A stretch of 45,186 nt of DNA from Acholeplasmatales bacterium (GTDB lineage: Bacteria > Bacillota_I > Bacilli_A > Acholeplasmatales > Anaeroplasmataceae): positions 1 to 45,186 of the forward strand of contig JAFSJY010000009.1 of assembly GCA_017449215.1 (NCBI GenBank), given 5' to 3'. Both the position numbers and the translations under genes were made by a program. The notes beneath the pieces are model-generated. The model was given only the letters and a program-made list of their open reading frames with translations, did not search any database and was not told the origin of the DNA. Shown here piece by piece: positions 1 to 8,925 of this stretch. Each line of letters starts with the position of its first letter. Position 1 is the first letter of the stretch.

Positions 1-2
1 AG

Positions 3-74
3 ATTTGTAAAAGAAATAAAATATCTAATGTATATAAGAATCTAGATGATTTTTATAATGAATATTTAAAATAA
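3..74 (+). CDS. C-terminal tail of an upstream gene (partial)
   Basis: This is an open frame entering from the left edge, encoding 23 residues ending in the sequence FYNEYLK and stopping at TAA. The only support for its being a gene end is that the stop is embedded in the first arm of a good intrinsic terminator, as with several other genes in this window. The fragment is too short to recognise a family. It is lysine- and asparagine-rich like the neighbouring proteins. Confidence 0.45.
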   Translation: MCKRNKISNVYKNLDDFYNEYLK

Positions 75-95
75 GAGTTTTCGAACTCTTTTTTT
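73..95 (+). terminator. Intrinsic terminator with UUCG loop
   Basis: A 7-bp stem AAGAGTT/AACTCTT (73-79 and 84-90) closes a TTCG tetraloop and is followed by a T run. It overlaps the stop codon of the upstream partial gene and separates it from the surface-protein promoter. Confidence 0.85.
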
Positions 96-113
96 ATTAT
101 TGTTCGAGAAAGT

Positions 114-142
114 TTGAAGTTTTTTTAAAAACATGTTATAAT
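114..142 (+). promoter_or_regulatory. Sigma-A-type promoter of the giant surface protein operon
   Basis: TTGAAG (114-119) and a perfect TATAAT (137-142) are separated by 17 bases. The start codon lies 36 bases after the -10 box, with GGAGGT at 165-170. Confidence 0.75.
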
Positions 143-178
143 TAAATGGTTTTTTTGGGGAAACGGAGGTAATAGTCT

Positions 179-3100
179 ATGAAAAGCGAATTCAATGACG
201 TAGGAACTGAATTTAATAAGTCTATTAATGAAGTAAATCCAGGCTTAGAGGCTGCCAAATATTACGAAGTTGCTCCAAGTGGCGATGAGCTATTTTTAGT
301 TAAAGAAACTTCTTCCGATGAAGGAACTCAAAGTGCTTCTAAGCAAAGCGTTGAAGATTATCAAGATTTCCAAGAAAAAATGGATAACATAAATAGATTT
401 AATAATACTGCCGATGGTACTCAATCTCCAGATATGAATTCTGTGAATGCAGCAAATGAGGCTGAATTAGTCGCAGAAGCACAAGCTGGTGCGGCAACTT
501 CCGCTTCAGTTTCTGTTTCATCTACAGTAGCTTCATTAGCTGGTAGTGTTTCTGTAATCACAGTAGCCGGTGTTGTAGTAGCTATAGTAGCCGGTGGTGT
601 TATGGAAAAGGCTCCTACAATTGTTTCAGAGAATTATGAGACAGGAGCCAACTATATTAAATATGAAATTGATGTAACTGAATTAAGTGAAAATATGGAT
701 TATTATATTAAGGTTTCTAATCCTAGCTTTAGTGTTGAATACCCAATTATTGAAAGTGGTCTTCAAAAACAAATAGTTCCAGATTTAAAGCCATATAGAA
801 ATTATGAGGTATCAGTAATTAGTAAGGAACCAACACTTGGTGATATTGTATATCATACTACTACAGTATCTACATCTGTTTTACCTAAGCCGGTTGCTGT
901 ATTTGAGTTTACACCAAATTTTGATCATATTTTAGGTAAATATGATTTAGAGTATGAAACATATATTTCAGATTATTATAATAATTCAAATAATGTATAT
1001 TTACAGGTTTATGTTGGTAATAAATTAATAGTAGATGACCATGATTTGCCTGAAAATCATTTCTTTAGAGGTACTATTAAGAATATAACTAATAGTGGTG
1101 CGATAAGTGCGATTGTTTATGGTGATTATACTGACGGTAAGGATTGGTATTATGATTCAGAAATAGGTAAATATGGATATGAGCCTGATATACCAGAAGG
1201 ATTTGAGTTTAGAAATGATTATAGATCACTTTATACATTTGATGATAATTGCTTCTATAAATCTTTTGATTCTGTAAATGGTACTACATTAAATGTAAAG
1301 ACTAATTTTGAGGCTGCGGATGAAGATGATTCTTATAGAATAGATATTTTGAATAACGATGAAATAATTGATTCTATTGTATCAACAGAAAAAGAAGTAA
1401 GCTTCAAGATTCAGCCATATATTAAAAATGTTGATATTAAATTTACACCTCTTAAAAATACAGATGGTGGCTTAGTAGAATTTGAAGCATCATTAGTTAA
1501 GGGTGTAGACATTGATCCAAATATTTTTGAGAAAAAGGAATTTAGAATGTATGATGGTGGATATTATTTTGAAGCTGTTTGTACAAATACAACTTCCTTT
1601 GAAAATGAATTTGATTTAACAATTACACTTAATAATAAGGATGGTTCAAAGACTGTTGAAAATCAGAAATTCACTGAAGTGGCTAGCGTAGAAGGCAGTC
1701 AAGAAGGTGATGTTGAATCATATGATATTTTAATAACATATGGCGATTTAATTATTGAAAAGATACATATCATAAATGAAGAATGCTTTACATTAAGTAG
1801 TGATTTCGATATAGATGATGATGGTAGTGTATTAGTTCCATTTGAAGTAGTTCTTCCTGAAGGAGCTATATTTAAATCATTTACATCATATTTAAATAAC
1901 AATGAAGTAACATTCAAAGATACAACTGGTACATTAAAGTTTGATAAATTAGATACTAATACAGTATCTATATCAGGCTATTTAGAATATGAATATAATG
2001 GAATAAGCTTTGAAAGAAATATTTATATTGAAAACTTTGATTTGGGAGTTGATTTAAGAGTTTCTTATTATGCTCCTCATTTATTAAGTAGTTATCAGTA
2101 TATGGATTTAAAATTTGAAGCTTATATTAAGGATAAGCTAGTTAACTTCAATTTTGATCCAGCATTCTATAATTCTGATGATGAAGAAATGTCATTCAGT
2201 CCAAATGAAGATATTTATAGAGTAAGCTTCGATGGTAATGAGATTAAATATGATTTAAGTAGTGATGGATTTGAAATTGATTCATTAGATTTAACTAATT
2301 TCGATTCTGATGTATGTAATTCAAGTAATCCTGATTATGATATAAATTTTGAAAAATATACAATTAATAACCCTGTAAATTACTTTAAGACTATAAATGA
2401 AGATGGTACTGTAAATTATTATTTTGATACTAATTTCACTGACACAAGTACTAATAGTAGCTATGAGCATCAATATAGAATTAGATACTCATATTTAAAT
2501 AGTAATAATGAAAGAATTTATAAATATACAGATAACACTACAGCTAAGACAATTAAGCTAGAGAATATAAAGGATTTAGATTACAAATTTGAATGTCAAA
2601 TGTTCTATCATGATTTAACATATGGCTTTGATTATGGAATTAAGGTTAATGAATCTCAATATATTCCTTGTGAATTAATTGAATCAAGTTCTGTATTTAC
2701 AGCCAATTCAATTTCATTAGCTAATTTAAGAAAGGATAGAGAGTATTATACTGTAATTGATTTCGCAGTGAGCTATGGTTTATTAGATACATCTAAGGAA
2801 ATAGAAGTTCTTTATAAGAATAATAAAATCCTTATTCCTTTTAAGAATGAAACTGATGAAGGGGTTGAATCTAATAGTTCATACTATGCATATTACTATG
2901 ATAATGAAGATAGCTCATTAGGCTATAAGGTTATGGTATTTAAGAATCAAAATGATGATTCAATCGAGCACATTATGGTAGAGGCTTATGTAAAAGAAGC
3001 TGAAGATGATTTTACATATGAAGCAACTATAACAGTAAACTCAAAGTTAGATGTAATAATTGATAAATATGTTTCTGATAATGGCTCAGATGATATTATT

Positions 3101-5257
3101 AATTCTGCATCTGCTGGTGGAGAAGCAAATTACAATGTTGGCTATAAGGCAAACTACAATATTGATTCTATGTCAGTTACAACAGAATATAATGACTACT
3201 ATGGTGTTAATTATATAAATGTTAGTGGCATTGAGTTTAATTCAGAAAATGATAACGATAAATTATTGATTGAAGCCTATTCAAATGGAGTGCTTGTAGG
3301 TGAAACTACAATTGGTAATGGTGAAACTTCAGCAAGCATTGAGGTTGATCCTGCATATACAAATATTGAGATTGTAGTATCTGAATATGTAATTCAGCAT
3401 CCTCAACCATTTGGTGGATATGAAATAGAAGAGGTTTATACAACTAAGATTAGTGAGCAAGATAGACAAAATGTTTCAGTTGATCCTATCGATGTCGTAA
3501 CAAATGTTAGTGTAACAGAAACAGCTGATGCGATTCAATTTGATGTTACAGCAGTGGATGATTTCTCTGAATATAACCTAAAGGTTACTAAATATTATTA
3601 TCTTATTACAAATGGAGTTAAGGCTACCACTTTAAGTACAGATTATACAAATGGTGATGTTGGTTCTACAACCGTAAGCCTTACAAATGAAGAAGCTCAT
3701 GCTGTAAGCAAATATGTAATAGAGGTTTATAGAGGTGATAGAGTATTTGCAATATATGAAATGAATTTAGAGCCTGAAATTGGTAATTATACATATGTTG
3801 ATGGTGAAGATTATATTACTTTACCATACAACTTAAAATTACCTGAGGGCGCAACCCTTGTTTCTGGTACTATTACTGCAGGTATTGGTGACCCAGATAG
3901 TATTGATTCTGAAACTGGTACTATTACAGTAACACAGCTTGAAACTAATGTAATAGATATTATGTTTGATATTACTTATGAATTAAATGGTGTTCAGGTT
4001 CAGTATTCTTATACATATACTAAGGAATTAGAAGGAGAGCTTGATGTAGATTATACTATTTATTCATATCAAGGTAATTCATCATATGGTGACTTCTCAT
4101 GCAATCAGGATATCAAATTTGATCAAGAAACTAATAAGATTTATTATTACAAAAATGGATCTTATTATGATGACGATGGTAATGAGGCACCTGATAGTGC
4201 AGTAAGCTCTAATTATAAAAACACAATCTATGTTCTTAAAGTAGAAGGTATGAAGGTAGATATTGGATGCTTTAAGAATCTAGAATATAATAGTAACTAC
4301 ACCTTAAATGTTATTAAAGCTGGTGGAAATATAATCAATACTTCAACTGGTGAAATTAAGTATTCATATCAAATCAATAGTAATCCGCCAAATATAGAAA
4401 CATCTTATTTAGAGAATAGCTCTCAAATTCAAGGTATTTATATTACATTCTTACATACAAATAAATCTATTGAATATTATAATTACGATGTTTATGGAAT
4501 TAATTTATGTGAGCTTGAATTTAGTATTATAGCAGGTGGAAACATAGTATATTCTAAGAGCTTAGAAATAGATGAGCCTAGTAAGAATACTGTAGTTACT
4601 GAAAGTGCATTTAGTATTGATAGAGCTGCAATTAATAATACAGTTACTACAAATAGTGATGATACTATCAATATGACAATTGATACTGGCTTTGATTCAG
4701 CTGCTAATCCAAATTATGCTTATAAGGTTATTTTATATAATAGATTAGATTACTATGGCTATGATAGTGGTGAAAAGCTATATGAATCTGATTATTTAAC
4801 ATCAGATGAAGTAACAATTAATGATTTGGCAAATACAAATTATGAAGTATACATCGAAGTATATTATAGTAAAGATGGTGAATATATTAAATATAATTCA
4901 TATAAGCTTGGAAATGCTAATAGCCCATTTGCAAACGCTAATGGATGGAATTATGATTCAAGCACTACATCTTATACAAATACACTATATCTAGATACTA
5001 ACTTTATTAATCAAGATTATTTAGATGGTACAAAAACATTAGATATTAAGATTAAAGGCGTTACTGCTTCAATTGATTTGACTGATACAGAAGAGCAATT
5101 TGTATCAACAAATACTAGAGTTCAGGTTTTAAATGATAATGGTGTAATTTCAGTTGCTATAATAGGTAAAACTGATTCTAGTTATGCTAGAGGAACTGTT
5201 ACTATAAGTCAAGGTAATGCTTCAATAGGTTACGTAGACGTAACTTATACAATATAG
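179..5257 (+). CDS. Giant membrane-anchored surface protein with Fn3/Ig-like repeats
   Basis: A 1692-aa protein, not assignable to a named family. Residues 1-110 are hydrophilic and acidic, residues about 115-141 form one strongly hydrophobic Ala/Val/Gly segment, and the remaining ~1550 residues are rich in Tyr, Asn, Asp, Ser and Thr in alternating beta-strand-like patterns. Residues about 155-215 read like a fibronectin type III domain. Two internal duplications are visible: a module beginning LPEGA at about residues 552-640 and 1220-1310, and a module beginning INN.V at about 728-815 and 1482-1570. There is no N-terminal signal peptide, lipobox or LPXTG, so anchoring is probably by the internal membrane segment; which side faces out is inferred. 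Start chosen at ATG 179 with GGAGGT 8 bases upstream. It is followed 13 bases later by an MscS channel gene in the same operon. An adhesin or envelope stalk is a guess. Confidence 0.8.
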   Translation: MKSEFNDVGTEFNKSINEVNPGLEAAKYYEVAPSGDELFLVKETSSDEGTQSASKQSVEDYQDFQEKMDNINRFNNTADGTQSPDMNSVNAANEAELVAEAQAGAATSASVSVSSTVASLAGSVSVITVAGVVVAIVAGGVMEKAPTIVSENYETGANYIKYEIDVTELSENMDYYIKVSNPSFSVEYPIIESGLQKQIVPDLKPYRNYEVSVISKEPTLGDIVYHTTTVSTSVLPKPVAVFEFTPNFDHILGKYDLEYETYISDYYNNSNNVYLQVYVGNKLIVDDHDLPENHFFRGTIKNITNSGAISAIVYGDYTDGKDWYYDSEIGKYGYEPDIPEGFEFRNDYRSLYTFDDNCFYKSFDSVNGTTLNVKTNFEAADEDDSYRIDILNNDEIIDSIVSTEKEVSFKIQPYIKNVDIKFTPLKNTDGGLVEFEASLVKGVDIDPNIFEKKEFRMYDGGYYFEAVCTNTTSFENEFDLTITLNNKDGSKTVENQKFTEVASVEGSQEGDVESYDILITYGDLIIEKIHIINEECFTLSSDFDIDDDGSVLVPFEVVLPEGAIFKSFTSYLNNNEVTFKDTTGTLKFDKLDTNTVSISGYLEYEYNGISFERNIYIENFDLGVDLRVSYYAPHLLSSYQYMDLKFEAYIKDKLVNFNFDPAFYNSDDEEMSFSPNEDIYRVSFDGNEIKYDLSSDGFEIDSLDLTNFDSDVCNSSNPDYDINFEKYTINNPVNYFKTINEDGTVNYYFDTNFTDTSTNSSYEHQYRIRYSYLNSNNERIYKYTDNTTAKTIKLENIKDLDYKFECQMFYHDLTYGFDYGIKVNESQYIPCELIESSSVFTANSISLANLRKDREYYTVIDFAVSYGLLDTSKEIEVLYKNNKILIPFKNETDEGVESNSSYYAYYYDNEDSSLGYKVMVFKNQNDDSIEHIMVEAYVKEAEDDFTYEATITVNSKLDVIIDKYVSDNGSDDIINSASAGGEANYNVGYKANYNIDSMSVTTEYNDYYGVNYINVSGIEFNSENDNDKLLIEAYSNGVLVGETTIGNGETSASIEVDPAYTNIEIVVSEYVIQHPQPFGGYEIEEVYTTKISEQDRQNVSVDPIDVVTNVSVTETADAIQFDVTAVDDFSEYNLKVTKYYYLITNGVKATTLSTDYTNGDVGSTTVSLTNEEAHAVSKYVIEVYRGDRVFAIYEMNLEPEIGNYTYVDGEDYITLPYNLKLPEGATLVSGTITAGIGDPDSIDSETGTITVTQLETNVIDIMFDITYELNGVQVQYSYTYTKELEGELDVDYTIYSYQGNSSYGDFSCNQDIKFDQETNKIYYYKNGSYYDDDGNEAPDSAVSSNYKNTIYVLKVEGMKVDIGCFKNLEYNSNYTLNVIKAGGNIINTSTGEIKYSYQINSNPPNIETSYLENSSQIQGIYITFLHTNKSIEYYNYDVYGINLCELEFSIIAGGNIVYSKSLEIDEPSKNTVVTESAFSIDRAAINNTVTTNSDDTINMTIDTGFDSAANPNYAYKVILYNRLDYYGYDSGEKLYESDYLTSDEVTINDLANTNYEVYIEVYYSKDGEYIKYNSYKLGNANSPFANANGWNYDSSTTSYTNTLYLDTNFINQDYLDGTKTLDIKIKGVTASIDLTDTEEQFVSTNTRVQVLNDNGVISVAIIGKTDSSYARGTVTISQGNASIGYVDVTYTI

Positions 5258-5270
5258 GAGGAAACTTAAA

Positions 5271-6308
5271 ATGAGTAAAAAGAAAAAGGGATTTACAATT
5301 GTAGAGCTTACAATAATCGGTATTGTACTAATTACATTCTTAGTATTTATGGTTATTGAAATGGCTTCACCAGCCTCAACTGTTGGTGAATGGGTAAAGG
5401 AAAACATTTGGGACACAGAGGCAACTGGAAAAGCCTTTATGACACATTTACCAGTGTTAATTCAAAGTGTTGTTTATGTAGTTGTAATTTATGCAGTATG
5501 TAAGCTAATTAGAATGTTTTTCCAAAGAAAAATGAAAAAATCTAACAGAGCTAAAACTGTTATTACTTTAGCAGATGGTTTAGTTAAATATGGATGTGCT
5601 ATCGCTATTATCATTTTCTTATTACAAGCATTAGGTGTTAATTCAACAGCTATCTTCGCATCTGTTGGTATCTTAACATTAGTAATAGGTTTAGGCTGCC
5701 AAAGCTTAATCGCAGACGTAGTTGCTGGTATGTTTATTGTATTTGAAAATGAATATAATGTTGGTGAAATTATCACTGTAGGTGACTTTAGAGGTACAGT
5801 TACTGAAATTGGTATTCGTGCAACTAAAATTTTAGATATGGCTGGTAATATTAAGATTATTAATAACTCAGATATTTCTAATGTAATTAACATGTCTAGA
5901 GAATTATCTTTAGCAGTAGTAGATTGTGAATTCCCTTATGATGTTCCAATCGAAGTAATTGAAGGCTTATTAAAGGAGCATTTCGATTTATTCCGTGAAA
6001 AGATTCCTGCAATCATTGAAGGACCTTTCTATAAGGGTGTATCTGGATATGGTGATTCTAACGTAGCTGTAAAGATTGTTGCTAAATGTAAAGAAGAGGA
6101 TAGATATCAGGTTCAAAGAGATTTATTAAGAGAATATCGTATGGTATTTACTGAAGCTGGTATTGACTTATCATTCAATCAGGTTGTTATTTCTAATTAC
6201 AAGCCTACTGATTATAAGACTTCTAAGAAGAAGAAGGAAGAAGCTCAAAACTTCGTTGATGAGCAAAAGGAATTATCTAAGACAGTTGACTCTGCAGATG
6301 ATAAATAA
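5271..6308 (+). CDS. MscS-family mechanosensitive channel with prepilin-like N-terminus
   Basis: A 345-aa small-conductance mechanosensitive ion channel that would release solutes on osmotic downshock. The pore helix and beta-domain region is clear: an ASVGILTLVIGLGCQSLIAD segment, then FIVFENEYNVGE and GTVTEIGIRAT motifs typical of MS_channel proteins, around residues 125-190. Hydrophobic segments lie near residues 13-30, 58-80, 105-120 and 125-160. The C-terminal 30 residues are charged. The first residues, KKKKGFTIVELT, look like a type IV prepilin cleavage/methylation signal with Glu at the +5 position after Gly7, which is unexpected for a channel and may be coincidence. AGGAGG just upstream supports the start. 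It shares an operon with the surface protein and ends in a terminator shared with the convergent cyclase gene. Confidence 0.93.
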   Translation: MSKKKKGFTIVELTIIGIVLITFLVFMVIEMASPASTVGEWVKENIWDTEATGKAFMTHLPVLIQSVVYVVVIYAVCKLIRMFFQRKMKKSNRAKTVITLADGLVKYGCAIAIIIFLLQALGVNSTAIFASVGILTLVIGLGCQSLIADVVAGMFIVFENEYNVGEIITVGDFRGTVTEIGIRATKILDMAGNIKIINNSDISNVINMSRELSLAVVDCEFPYDVPIEVIEGLLKEHFDLFREKIPAIIEGPFYKGVSGYGDSNVAVKIVAKCKEEDRYQVQRDLLREYRMVFTEAGIDLSFNQVVISNYKPTDYKTSKKKKEEAQNFVDEQKELSKTVDSADDK

Positions 6309-6324
6309 TTAATAATGACAAACT

Positions 6325-6354
6325 AAAAGGACAGGATTCAATTCCTGTCCTTTT
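6325..6354. terminator. Bidirectional terminator between mscS-like and cyclase genes
   Basis: A perfect 12-bp stem AAAAGGACAGGA/TCCTGTCCTTTT (6325-6336 and 6343-6354) with loop TTCAAT. The A/T flanks suit both strands. It overlaps the stop codon of the minus-strand cyclase gene. Confidence 0.88.
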
Positions 6355-7483
6355 ATTTATTATGTGCTATTTCCTTATTTTGATATAGCATTTTATCTGC
6401 CTCACTAATAGACTTTTCAATATCGATATCCTTATCTAATTTGATATAGCCGCTAGAGGTAGTGAATTTGTATCCTAGATCATTCTCTGTATTTTCTGTT
6501 AATGAATTAATATTATTAATTATTTCCTTAACGCCATCCTCATTATTTGTTTTTGCGATGATAACAAATTCATCTCCACCATATCTTGCGAGGAAGCATG
6601 TATTACTAATAGATTTCTTTAAAAGATTTGCAAAATAGATTAAGGCTCTATCGCCTTCAATATGTCCATATGTATCATTTATAGATTTAAATTTATCAAT
6701 ATCTAATATCATTAAATAATATGAAGAGTCATCAAAATCAATTTCATTTAAATATTTGTTAAATGCCGCTCTATTATTAATCTTAGTTAAAGCATCTGTA
6801 AATATGTATGAATCCTGATTTAAAATATATAAATACATACTAACTATTACAGCTCCGTAGCAGTAGATAGGTAATTCAGCGAAGAATATTTGAAGAATTG
6901 ATATTATTAATATTCCAAATGGCCATATAGCAAACAGCTTTAGATGTCTATCATAAAATTCTTCCTTATTTCTAATAGCCTTTTTAATAATGTGAATACC
7001 TGATACAAATATATAAGTAAATGGAACTAATACTAATGATATCGCAGTTAAATATCCATAAATATTTTTCTCTGCTGGATTTAAGAATGAGCAAATAAGA
7101 ATTCCTGCAATCACTGATATTATGATTGGAATAAATAAATATTTTCTTTTTTTACTTCGTACAATAGGAAAATCTATTTTTATTTCTACATACATAAACC
7201 ATGCATATGCTATGAAATTAGCGGCAGAATAATAAATCATTCTTGCTAATTTAATGATTATTTCATGGTAAGGTATTATCTGAAAATAAGCAAATGCCCA
7301 AATACCATCACCAATAAAATAGATAATTAAGGATATTAGCATTGTATTGAAGCATTTAGATTGTGTTTGCTTATTTTTCCAATTCTTAATTAGAAGAAGT
7401 GATGCCACAATTATACCTATGGCATTTCCCCAAACATAGAACATTGCTAATAGAGCATCTGAGCTCATATTATTAAAATTCAT
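6353..7483 (-). CDS. Membrane diguanylate cyclase (GGDEF)
   Basis: A 376-aa protein that should make cyclic di-GMP from two GTP. The N-terminal half (about residues 1-205) has seven or so hydrophobic segments and is a probable membrane sensor. The C-terminal GGDEF domain starts at DALTKINNR (about residue 217), has LDIDKFKSINDTYGH and an intact GGDEF motif near residue 303, so catalysis is expected. The inhibitory I-site, RxxD a few residues before GGDEF, is absent (SNTC occupies it), so product inhibition at that site is not expected. The start has GGAGGTG 6 bases upstream. It is convergent with the mscS-like gene and divergent from the exchanger. The opposing enzyme, an EAL protein, lies at 30395-32266. 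Confidence 0.93.
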   Translation of the reverse strand: MNFNNMSSDALLAMFYVWGNAIGIIVASLLLIKNWKNKQTQSKCFNTMLISLIIYFIGDGIWAFAYFQIIPYHEIIIKLARMIYYSAANFIAYAWFMYVEIKIDFPIVRSKKRKYLFIPIIISVIAGILICSFLNPAEKNIYGYLTAISLVLVPFTYIFVSGIHIIKKAIRNKEEFYDRHLKLFAIWPFGILIISILQIFFAELPIYCYGAVIVSMYLYILNQDSYIFTDALTKINNRAAFNKYLNEIDFDDSSYYLMILDIDKFKSINDTYGHIEGDRALIYFANLLKKSISNTCFLARYGGDEFVIIAKTNNEDGVKEIINNINSLTENTENDLGYKFTTSSGYIKLDKDIDIEKSISEADKMLYQNKEIAHNK

Positions 7484-7517
7484 GATTTCACCTCCATGGA
7501 ATAGCTTTATTTAAATA

Positions 7518-7547
7518 ATTTTAACATTAATATTAATTTTTGTCCAA
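7518..7547 (-). promoter_or_regulatory. Promoter of the diguanylate cyclase gene
   Basis: On the minus strand TTGGAC (7547-7542) and TAAAAT (7523-7518) are 18 bases apart, just upstream of the cyclase start at 7483. Confidence 0.5.
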
Positions 7548-7578
7548 TTAGTAGAGGTGACATATTTCTATTAAATTG

Positions 7579-7607
7579 TTGAAAATATAATATAAAAGTG
7601 TTATTAT
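7579..7607 (+). promoter_or_regulatory. Promoter of the riboswitch-exchanger transcript
   Basis: TTGAAA (7579-7584) and TATTAT (7602-7607), spacer 17. Transcription would start about 8 bases before the riboswitch region, as expected for a riboswitch-controlled leader. Confidence 0.65.
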
Positions 7608-7624
7608 ACCTATGTAAATAAATA

Positions 7625-7751
7625 GACTTCTAAAAGGGAGTAGAAGCCTGCTTGCAGGATTATGTGTCGACATACCCAGTATTATTTATAATACTCGTAC
7701 ATAAGTTAAATTTCGAGACTTTTACCATTGTAGTGGTAGAGGTCTTTTTTA
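7625..7751 (+). promoter_or_regulatory. yybP-ykoY (Mn2+) riboswitch with terminator platform
   Basis: The leader RNA carries the hallmarks of the yybP-ykoY family: CTAAAAGGGAGTAG at 7630-7643, a short hairpin CCTG/CAGG, then GTCGACATACCC inside a longer arm closed by TTATGT/ACATAA, and a final GAGACTTTT. The closing helix would pair TAAAAG (7631-7636) with CTTTTA (7719-7724). That 3' strand is also part of a terminator stem (7716-7727 with 7734-7745), so the two structures exclude each other. Known members bind Mn2+ and turn genes on by preventing termination; many control cation exporters and exchangers, matching the gene downstream. Ligand identity is inferred from family, not shown here. 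Confidence 0.85.
7716..7750 (+). terminator. Riboswitch-controlled terminator
   Basis: A 12-bp stem AGACTTTTACCA/TGGTAGAGGTCT (with G-U pairs) has a 6-base loop TTGTAG and is followed by TTTTTT. Its 5' arm overlaps the riboswitch closing strand CTTTTA, making it the off-state structure of the leader. Confidence 0.87.
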
Positions 7752-7776
7752 ATTTTAAAAAGGAGAAAAAAATAAA

Positions 7777-8832
7777 ATGATTCCAGAGTTTTATGAAAGC
7801 TGGCATATTGCCCCAAAATTATTAATTTTATTAGCTTTTATGATTGTTGGTGTTTTCTTTTTAGTAAAGTTTTGTGATCTATTTGTTGGTGCTTCATCAT
7901 CAATTGCTAAAAAGCTTCATATTGCCCCAATGATTATAGGATTAACAGTAGTAGCTATGGGTACATCTTGTCCTGAGCTTGCTGTATCAGTATCAGACTC
8001 TATCGCATGCTTAAATAATGGTGGAAATGCGAATGTTGCGATAGGTAATGTAGTTGGTTCTAATATTTGTAATATTTTATTAGTATTAGGCTTATCTATA
8101 GTCTTTACGCCAATTTTTGTTAAAAAATCTAGCTTAAAGAAGGAATTCCCATTCTTATTAGGTATATCATTATTATTAGTATGCTTCGTATTAATAAGTG
8201 GTGCTGTAACAGGTACATATGAGATATCTAGATGGATGGGTATTGTATTTGTTGTATTAATGATTGCTTATATTATATTCCTTGTTATTGATGCTAAGAG
8301 AAATCCAACAGAAGATAATAACGAAGAAGAAATCAAGGATATGAAGATGTGGAAGGCAATCCTATTTGTAGTCGTTGGTGCTTTAGGTATTGCTTGTGGT
8401 GGTGAATTCGTTGTATTTGGAGCTAAGGGCTTAGCTGTAACAGGCGCGACAGCTATGGGAATTGATAGTGATTTAGCTGAAAGCCTAGTTGGCTTAACTA
8501 TCGTTGCTGTAGGTACATCACTTCCAGAATTAGTAACAAGTGTAGTTGCCGCTAAGAAGGGTGAAAATGATATTGCACTTGGTAATGTAATTGGTTCTAA
8601 TATCTTTAATATCCTATTCGTATTAGGTATTTCTGCAACTGTAAATCCATTAACAACAGGTAGCCAAATCATTGTTGATTTAATTGTAATGATGTCTGTT
8701 ACAGTATTATTATTTGGATTTGCTTTAACAAAGAAGCTAAATAAGAAGATGGGCTTTATCTTTATTGGCATTTATGTATTATATTTAACTTATTTAATTT
8801 TAAGAACAGTAGGAGTATTCCCACAAATCTAA
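7777..8832 (+). CDS. CaCA-family cation exchanger (YrbG/CaxA-like)
   Basis: A 351-aa multi-spanning membrane antiporter of the Ca2+/cation exchanger superfamily. Two inverted alpha-repeats are clear: GLTVVAMGTSCPEL with GNVVGSNICNIL (about residues 54-105) and GLTIVAVGTSLPEL with GNVIGSNIFNIL (about residues 237-280). The acidic residue of each GTS.PEL motif is the expected cation ligand. About ten membrane segments surround a charged loop near residues 172-190. The gene sits directly behind a yybP-ykoY-type leader, so efflux of Mn2+ (or Ca2+ with Mn2+ sensing) is the likeliest role; the substrate is inferred from regulation and family. Confidence 0.92.
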   Translation: MIPEFYESWHIAPKLLILLAFMIVGVFFLVKFCDLFVGASSSIAKKLHIAPMIIGLTVVAMGTSCPELAVSVSDSIACLNNGGNANVAIGNVVGSNICNILLVLGLSIVFTPIFVKKSSLKKEFPFLLGISLLLVCFVLISGAVTGTYEISRWMGIVFVVLMIAYIIFLVIDAKRNPTEDNNEEEIKDMKMWKAILFVVVGALGIACGGEFVVFGAKGLAVTGATAMGIDSDLAESLVGLTIVAVGTSLPELVTSVVAAKKGENDIALGNVIGSNIFNILFVLGISATVNPLTTGSQIIVDLIVMMSVTVLLFGFALTKKLNKKMGFIFIGIYVLYLTYLILRTVGVFPQI

Positions 8833-8837
8833 TTATG

Positions 8838-8866
8838 AAATGGATGCTAGTCATCCATTTTTATTT
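8838..8866 (+). terminator. Terminator after the cation exchanger
   Basis: A 9-bp stem AAATGGATG/CATCCATTT (8838-8846 and 8852-8860), loop CTAGT, followed by TTATTTTATT. Confidence 0.82.
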
Positions 8867-8873
8867 TATTTAC

Positions 8874-8902
8874 TTGTTACAATAATAAAATAGTTCTATA
8901 AT
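8874..8902 (+). promoter_or_regulatory. Promoter of the MFS-Nudix pair
   Basis: TTGTTA (8874-8879) and TATAAT (8897-8902), spacer 17. The upstream ATG at 8905 would fall before the predicted transcription start near 8909, which rules it out as the start of the next gene. Confidence 0.75.
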
Positions 8903-8925
8903 TAATGAGGTTGAGGAGAGATAAT

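Noticed and set aside
8905-8925. Upstream ATG as start of the MFS transporter
   Set aside because: It lies only 3 bases after the -10 box, before the predicted transcription start, and has no ribosome binding site.
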